Source of the DNA: CAIWHR01 sp963786625
GTDB taxonomy: Bacteria > Pseudomonadota > Gammaproteobacteria > Burkholderiales > Casimicrobiaceae
Reading direction: 5' to 3'
Assembly (NCBI GenBank): GCA_963786625.1
Contig: CAWAZS010000004.1
Location: forward strand, 496,001 to 560,000
DNA length: 64,000 bases
The notes beneath the pieces were generated by a model, which searched no databases, was not told the DNA's origin, and saw nothing but the letters and a program-made list of their open reading frames with translations. Every line of letters starts with the position of its first letter. Positions within the stretch are counted from its first letter, which is position 1. Positions 59,393 to 64,000 of this stretch are shown one piece after another. The translations under genes and the position numbers were made by a program.

Positions 59393-61582
59393 ATGGCGTT
59401 TGAATTGAAGGTGCCGAAGATCTTCGGCGGGAACGGCGGAGCGGCGGCGGCGAGCCTCGACATGCCGACCACGCAGTTCCGCGCCGGCGCCCCGGCGCAG
59501 GCCTACGATCCGCTCGCGTCGGTGTCGATCGTCGAGGAGATGCGCACGGCGGTCGCCGAAACCCGGATGCCGCGACAGGTGCCGTTGATCGGCCGCCTGC
59601 CGATCGTGCGGCAGTTCCAGGTCCTCGGCATCCTGCTGGTGACTTTCCTGGTGTTGGCCGCGTTCATCATGTACCTCGACGTGCGGACGGCGGCGCAGGC
59701 TGCCGCGTCCGCGGCCACGGCGACGGAAATGCAGATGCTTTCGCAGCGGCTGGCGCGGGGAACCGCGCTGGCCGCGCAAGGCCAGGCCGCGGCCTTCGCG
59801 GCGGTGAAGGACAGTCGCGATCGCTTCAAGGCGGACATCGACGCGCTGCAGCGCGGAGGCAGCGTCAGGGGAGTCGCCCTCGACGTCGTGCAGGACGAGA
59901 CGCTGTACGTGATCCTGCAGGACATCAAGGCCCGCTGGGATCGCGTGGACGCCAACGTGGAACGCATGCTCAACAGCCAGCGGAACCTGACCGACCTCGC
60001 GCTGGCGCTCGGCACGATCACGCAGGCCAGCAGGCGGATCGCCGAGCTCGCGCGCCAGGTCGGGCCGGCCGGCGGAAATGCGCGCGAGAGCGAGGTCGTG
60101 AACCAGCTGGTCGGACATTCGCAGCGCATGGTCAAGAATGCGACGGCGCTCGTGTCGTCGGCCGAGATCGATCCCGAGGTCGTGACGACGATGGGCCGGG
60201 ATGCCGGGACGTTCCGCGACCTTCACGGCGGCCTGGCAAAGGGCGCCGACGCGCCGCGGACGGCCGCGGCCCGGGGCGAGGAAGGTCGCGGCAGCCTGGC
60301 CGAGCTCGTCAAGCAGTCGACCGCCTTCGACGCCGGCGTTGGCGCGTTCCTGCAGAACATGAGCCCGCTCGTTGCGGCGAAGCAGGCGGCGCGCAGCGTC
60401 AACAACGAGGCCGAGGCGCTGCTCACGGACACCACGAAGCTCGCGGAGCTCTACGAGGGCAGCGGCAAGTCGCGCCTGCCGATGTGGGGGGCGATCGCCT
60501 TCGCGCTCCTCGCGCTGGGCACGCTGCTGCTGCTGGGCAAGGTGTTCCTCGACGATGCGCGCGTGCGGGCCTACGAGAGCGAGCAGGAGAACAAGCGGAA
60601 CCAGGAGGCCATCCTGCGCCTGCTGAACGAGATGGGGAACCTGGCCGACGGCGACCTCACCGTCCAGGCGTCCGTGACCGAGGACGTCACGGGTGCGATC
60701 GCCGATTCGATCAACTTCACCATCGAGGAGCTGCGCACGCTGGTCAAGGGGATAAACTCGGCGACCGACCAGGTGACGAAGGCGACGCAGGACGCGCAGG
60801 CGATCTCGAATCGCCTGTACGAGGCATCGCAGCGGCAGAACCGGGAGATCCAGCAGGCTTCCGGGTCGGTGCTGCAGATGGCGCAATCGATCAGCGAGGT
60901 GTCGCAGTCCGCCGCGCAGTCGGCGAAGGTCGCGCAGCAGTCGCTGGCCGCCGCCGAGAAGGGCGCGCAGTCGGTGCAGAACCAGATCGCCGGCATGCAC
61001 GAGATCCGTGCGCAGATCCAGGACACGTCGAAGCGCATCAAGCGGCTCGGCGAATCCTCGCTGGAGATCGGCGAGATCGTCGAGCTCATCGCGGACATCA
61101 CGGAGCAGACGAATATCCTGGCGTTGAACGCGGCGATCCAGGCGGCGTCGGCAGGCGAGGCCGGGCGTGGCTTCACGGTCGTTGCCGAGGAGGTGCAGCG
61201 CCTGGCCGAGCGCTCCGGCGAGGCGACGAAGCAGATCGACGCGATCGTCAAGACGATCCAGGCCGACACTCAGGATGCCGTCGCCGCGATGGAGAAGTCG
61301 ACGGTCGGCGTCGTCGAAGGCACGAAGCTCTCCGATGCGGCGGGCCAGGCGCTGGAGGAGATCCGGCGCGTGTCGCGCGAGCTGGCCGAGCTGATCGGCG
61401 GCATCTCGGCGCAGACGTACAAGCAGTCCCTGTCGGTCACCGACGTGACGCGCGGCATGCAGGGGATACTGCAGATCACCGAGGAGACGACCGAGGGCAC
61501 CAAGCAGACCAATGTCTCGATCGGCCAGCTGACCCGGCTCGCTGCCGAGCTGCGGAGCTCGGTGGCGGGATTCAAGGTCTGA
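59393..61582 (+). CDS. pilJ: Methyl-accepting chemotaxis protein PilJ
   Basis: This 729-residue receptor has a cytoplasmic N-terminus of about 75 residues, the first membrane helix near 80-98 ('LGILLVTFLVLAAFIMYL') and a periplasmic PilJ-type helical domain. The second membrane helix is near 367-385 ('FALLALGTLLLLGKVFL'), followed by a HAMP-like linker and the signalling coiled coil. The hairpin tip is 'TNILALNAAIQAASAGEAGR'. It senses surface contact or pilus state and controls PilL through PilI. Confidence 0.93.
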   Translation: MAFELKVPKIFGGNGGAAAASLDMPTTQFRAGAPAQAYDPLASVSIVEEMRTAVAETRMPRQVPLIGRLPIVRQFQVLGILLVTFLVLAAFIMYLDVRTAAQAAASAATATEMQMLSQRLARGTALAAQGQAAAFAAVKDSRDRFKADIDALQRGGSVRGVALDVVQDETLYVILQDIKARWDRVDANVERMLNSQRNLTDLALALGTITQASRRIAELARQVGPAGGNARESEVVNQLVGHSQRMVKNATALVSSAEIDPEVVTTMGRDAGTFRDLHGGLAKGADAPRTAAARGEEGRGSLAELVKQSTAFDAGVGAFLQNMSPLVAAKQAARSVNNEAEALLTDTTKLAELYEGSGKSRLPMWGAIAFALLALGTLLLLGKVFLDDARVRAYESEQENKRNQEAILRLLNEMGNLADGDLTVQASVTEDVTGAIADSINFTIEELRTLVKGINSATDQVTKATQDAQAISNRLYEASQRQNREIQQASGSVLQMAQSISEVSQSAAQSAKVAQQSLAAAEKGAQSVQNQIAGMHEIRAQIQDTSKRIKRLGESSLEIGEIVELIADITEQTNILALNAAIQAASAGEAGRGFTVVAEEVQRLAERSGEATKQIDAIVKTIQADTQDAVAAMEKSTVGVVEGTKLSDAAGQALEEIRRVSRELAELIGGISAQTYKQSLSVTDVTRGMQGILQITEETTEGTKQTNVSIGQLTRLAAELRSSVAGFKV

Positions 61583-61650
61583 CCGTCCGTTCGATTGCGC
61601 CACGTCGCCGCGCACCTTCCACCAGCACGCGCCCTACGACTCCCGCCACG

Positions 61651-64000
61651 ATGCCCACTCAAGCCGCCGCGATGAACGATACCGACACCGAGTTCGATCT
61701 CGGCCCGCTGTCGTGGGTGCACGCGGAGATCGACCAGGCGCTCGCGCGGGGACTCGAGCTGCTCGGGGCATTCGAGAACGACCCTTCCGATCCGACGACG
61801 CTCAAGCAGGCGCGCAGCCACGTGCACCAGGCTGCGGGGGCGATCCAGATGGTCGGCCTCGATGCCGTCGTCGTCTACACGGACGAGATCGAGCGCCAGC
61901 TCGCCCGCATCGACGAGCTGGCGCCGGCCGATATCGGGCCGGCGTGCGGGATGATCGACCGGGGATGTCGTCTGCTCCGGATCTTCCTCGAGGAAATCGC
62001 CGGCGGCCAGCCGCCCGTGCCGCTGAAGCTCTTCCCCGAATACGAGGCGATGCAGCGGGCACGCGGCGTCAGGGCGACGCCGGCGGATCTCTTCTTCCCG
62101 GAGCTCGGCGTTCGCGCGCCCGTGCTCGATGTGCCGCAGAGCGTGCCGCAGGAGAAGCTCGCGTCGCACCTCGTCCGGCAGCGCCGGCTCTATCAGGGCG
62201 GGCTCCTCCTGTTTCTGCGCGGCGATCCCGAAGGCGCGCGGAGCATGCGGACCGCGGTGGCGGAAATCGAGCGCGCCAGCGCGCGCCAGAGCGCGCGGAC
62301 CTTCTGGTGGACGGTGGGGGCCTTCTTCGACGCGATCCTCGGACGCGGGCTCGAGGCGGGCCTGGGATCGAAGCAGCTCGCGGCGCGCCTCGACCTGCAG
62401 ATCCGCCGGCTGGGCGAGGGTTCCGCGAAGGTCGCCGACCGGCTTCGGCGCGAGGTGCTCTACTACGTCGCGATCAGCACGCCGGTGGCGCCCTCGGTGC
62501 AGGCGGTGCAGAAGGGCTACGGGCTCGCGCAGCTGATACCGCCGGCGGATATCCTGAACGCGGATCGCGTCCGACTGCAGCCGATCCTGCGCGAGGCGCG
62601 CGAGCAGCTCGGCGTGGCGAAGGATCAGTGGCTCAAGGTCACCTCCGGTCGCATCGACAGCCTGCCGAAGCTGAAACAGACGCTGGCGCTGGTCCGCGCG
62701 AATGTCGCCGAATTCGGCACCGAGCCGCTGATCCGGCTGACCGCTTCCCTGGCCGAGCGGCTGGAGCAGCTTCCGCCGTCGGGCGGCGTGCCGGAACCCG
62801 TGGCGATGGAATACGCGACCGGCGTCCTGCTCGCGGAGAGCGCAGTCGAGAACTACGGGAGCCTCGCGAAGGAATTCCCGGGCCAGGTCGACGCCATGCT
62901 GGCGCGGCTCGACGCCGCGCAGGCGGCACTGCCGATCCCCGCCGCCACCGCGCCCCTGCTCGACGAGATGGTGCAGCGGGCGCAGGAGCGCGTGCTGCTC
63001 GTGCACGTCGCGCGCGAGATCCAGGTGAACCTGCGCCGCATGGAACAGGTTCTCGACGCGTTCTTCCGCGACCACGCGAAACGCGCCGAGCTGGCGACCC
63101 TCGGCAAGGACAGCCAGCAGATCCGCGGCGCGCTGAGGATCCTCGGGCAGGACGACGCGGAACGCCTCCTCGGCCTGTGCCAGGAGCAGATCGACAGTTA
63201 CGCGCTTCCGGACACGGAAGTCGGTGACGAGGACCTGGAGCTCCTCGCGGAATCGCTCTCGGGGCTGGGCTTCTACGTCGAGGCGCTCGAGCAGCAGCGC
63301 CCGGACCGGCAGCGGCTGATCGCTCCGCTGCTGGCGAAGCGCCTCGGACAGGCACCCGCGGCGCCCGCCGACCGGAAGGCCGAGACCGTGGAAGCCGCGG
63401 TGGAGGAGCTGCGCGGCGCGCTGCCTGCGCTCCTCGCCGACGTCCATCGGGCGCCCGCGGACGCCGAGGCACGCGCCGTGCTGAGGGCCGGGCTCAGCGA
63501 CCTCGTCAACGATGCGAAGCTCATCGACGACAGCGAGCTCGTCGCCCAGGCGCACGCGGCACTGGCGCAGCTCGACACCGGCGGCACGGCTGCGCTGCAG
63601 GCCGCCGTGACCGCGATCGCCGAGAGCAGCGACGCGGTATCGGCGCCCGCGCCGGCGATCTCGGCGGAGACGCAGCGTCTGCTGGCGACCGACGCGACCG
63701 GCCTCGACGCGGAGCTGCTCGCGATCTACCTCGCCGAGGCGGCGGAGGTGCTCGACACCGTCGCCGGGAATCTGGGCGAGCTCGAACGGAGCCCGAGCGA
63801 CCGCGAGGCGCTGCGCACGGTGCGCCGGCAATTCCACACGCTGAAGGGCAGCGGCCGGATGGTCGGCTTGACCGAGCTGGGCGAGCTCGCCTTCGATGTC
63901 GAGAAGATCCACAACCGCCTGCTCGAGGAAGAGCGCCCGGTCACCGCGGCGGTGCTCGCGATGATCGGCGTCGCCGAGCAGAGTTTCCGGCGATGGATCG
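61651..64000 (+). CDS. pilL: Chemotaxis hybrid kinase PilL/ChpA, N-terminal part, cut by the window end
   Basis: The frame is open from an ATG at 61651 (or 61672) to the last base, at least 783 codons. The visible part holds HPt-like domains. A degenerate one lies near residue 60 ('SHVHQAAGAIQMVGL'), and a clear one with phosphorylatable His is in 'QFHTLKGSGRMVGLTELGEL' near residue 730. Between them is a long alpha-helical region ('LYYVAISTPVAPSVQAVQKG'). The CheA kinase core, CheW and receiver domains must lie beyond the window. Position after pilJ and the large multi-HPt N-terminus identify PilL/ChpA, the histidine kinase of the Pil-Chp system. Confidence 0.92.
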   Translation, partial: MPTQAAAMNDTDTEFDLGPLSWVHAEIDQALARGLELLGAFENDPSDPTTLKQARSHVHQAAGAIQMVGLDAVVVYTDEIERQLARIDELAPADIGPACGMIDRGCRLLRIFLEEIAGGQPPVPLKLFPEYEAMQRARGVRATPADLFFPELGVRAPVLDVPQSVPQEKLASHLVRQRRLYQGGLLLFLRGDPEGARSMRTAVAEIERASARQSARTFWWTVGAFFDAILGRGLEAGLGSKQLAARLDLQIRRLGEGSAKVADRLRREVLYYVAISTPVAPSVQAVQKGYGLAQLIPPADILNADRVRLQPILREAREQLGVAKDQWLKVTSGRIDSLPKLKQTLALVRANVAEFGTEPLIRLTASLAERLEQLPPSGGVPEPVAMEYATGVLLAESAVENYGSLAKEFPGQVDAMLARLDAAQAALPIPAATAPLLDEMVQRAQERVLLVHVAREIQVNLRRMEQVLDAFFRDHAKRAELATLGKDSQQIRGALRILGQDDAERLLGLCQEQIDSYALPDTEVGDEDLELLAESLSGLGFYVEALEQQRPDRQRLIAPLLAKRLGQAPAAPADRKAETVEAAVEELRGALPALLADVHRAPADAEARAVLRAGLSDLVNDAKLIDDSELVAQAHAALAQLDTGGTAALQAAVTAIAESSDAVSAPAPAISAETQRLLATDATGLDAELLAIYLAEAAEVLDTVAGNLGELERSPSDREALRTVRRQFHTLKGSGRMVGLTELGELAFDVEKIHNRLLEEERPVTAAVLAMIGVAEQSFRRWI

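Noticed and set aside
58709..63912. Two very long minus-strand open frames (968 and 880 codons) opposite pilI, pilJ and pilL
   Set aside because: The plus strand carries well-conserved chemosensory proteins; the minus frames are Arg/Leu-rich shadows.

Overview
The window is high-GC chromosomal DNA from a betaproteobacterium, probably Burkholderiales-like. Four things point there: the 16S sequence, the Ile/Ala tRNA spacer and boxA-type leader of the rrn operon, the yicC-gmk-rpoZ-spoT order, and the pilGHIJ-pilL chemosensory operon. There is no phage, insertion sequence, CRISPR array or plasmid gene. At least 19 single-base frameshifts break otherwise intact genes. All have the sense of one extra base, so they look like read or assembly errors rather than decay.

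Layout. (1) 0-7.7 kb: a cell-surface or glycan block with the end of a radical SAM protein, a SAM methyltransferase, a YfhO-like membrane protein and a large two-domain glycosyltransferase. (2) 8.07-14.0 kb: a complete rrn operon (16S, tRNA-Ile, tRNA-Ala, 23S, 5S, twin terminators). Its 23S gene carries two intervening sequences, in helices 25 and 45. (3) 14.0-22.1 kb, minus strand: quinone oxidoreductase, DUF2237 protein, HerA-like ATPase, a class II aldolase coupled to mtnA, a membrane-fused spermidine synthase homologue, and a PDZ/trypsin-fold protein that has lost two of three catalytic residues. (4) 22.3-28.9 kb, plus strand: an IlvD/Edd sugar-acid dehydratase, an Ldh_2 dehydrogenase, a haloacetate-dehalogenase-like hydrolase, tRNA-Phe, an FAH-fold protein like XylX and a semialdehyde dehydrogenase. 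Together these form a candidate Weimberg-type oxidative pentose pathway. (5) 29.0-33.6 kb: a signalling block of STAS protein, MBL hydrolase and CHASE2-SpoIIE phosphatase, facing an OmpA-type lipoprotein and a FecR-domain protein. (6) 33.9-40.5 kb: acyl-CoA ligase and acyl-CoA dehydrogenase, a DUF4440-like lipoprotein, a cold-shock protein, a core methionine synthase and a 2-hydroxyacid dehydrogenase. (7) 40.6-45.1 kb: a full carbohydrate-type ABC importer. (8) 45.3-48.7 kb: grxD, an MscS channel and an ammonium transporter. (9) 48.9-57.7 kb: spoT, rpoZ, gmk and yicC, a Ser/Thr kinase with a PP2C phosphatase, dnaQ and ilvA. (10) 57.9-64 kb: pilG, pilH, pilI, pilJ and the first 2.35 kb of pilL (chpA), cut by the window end.

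Two themes deserve attention. One is repeated palindromic elements placed inside operons, twice as tandem pairs (51.03-51.18 kb and 54.08-54.25 kb). The other is signalling: the CHASE2/SpoIIE-STAS-FecR-OmpA block, the kinase/phosphatase pair and the Pil-Chp pathway. Strand use is mosaic, and the high GC content gives very long antisense reading frames opposite real genes; these are not annotated.
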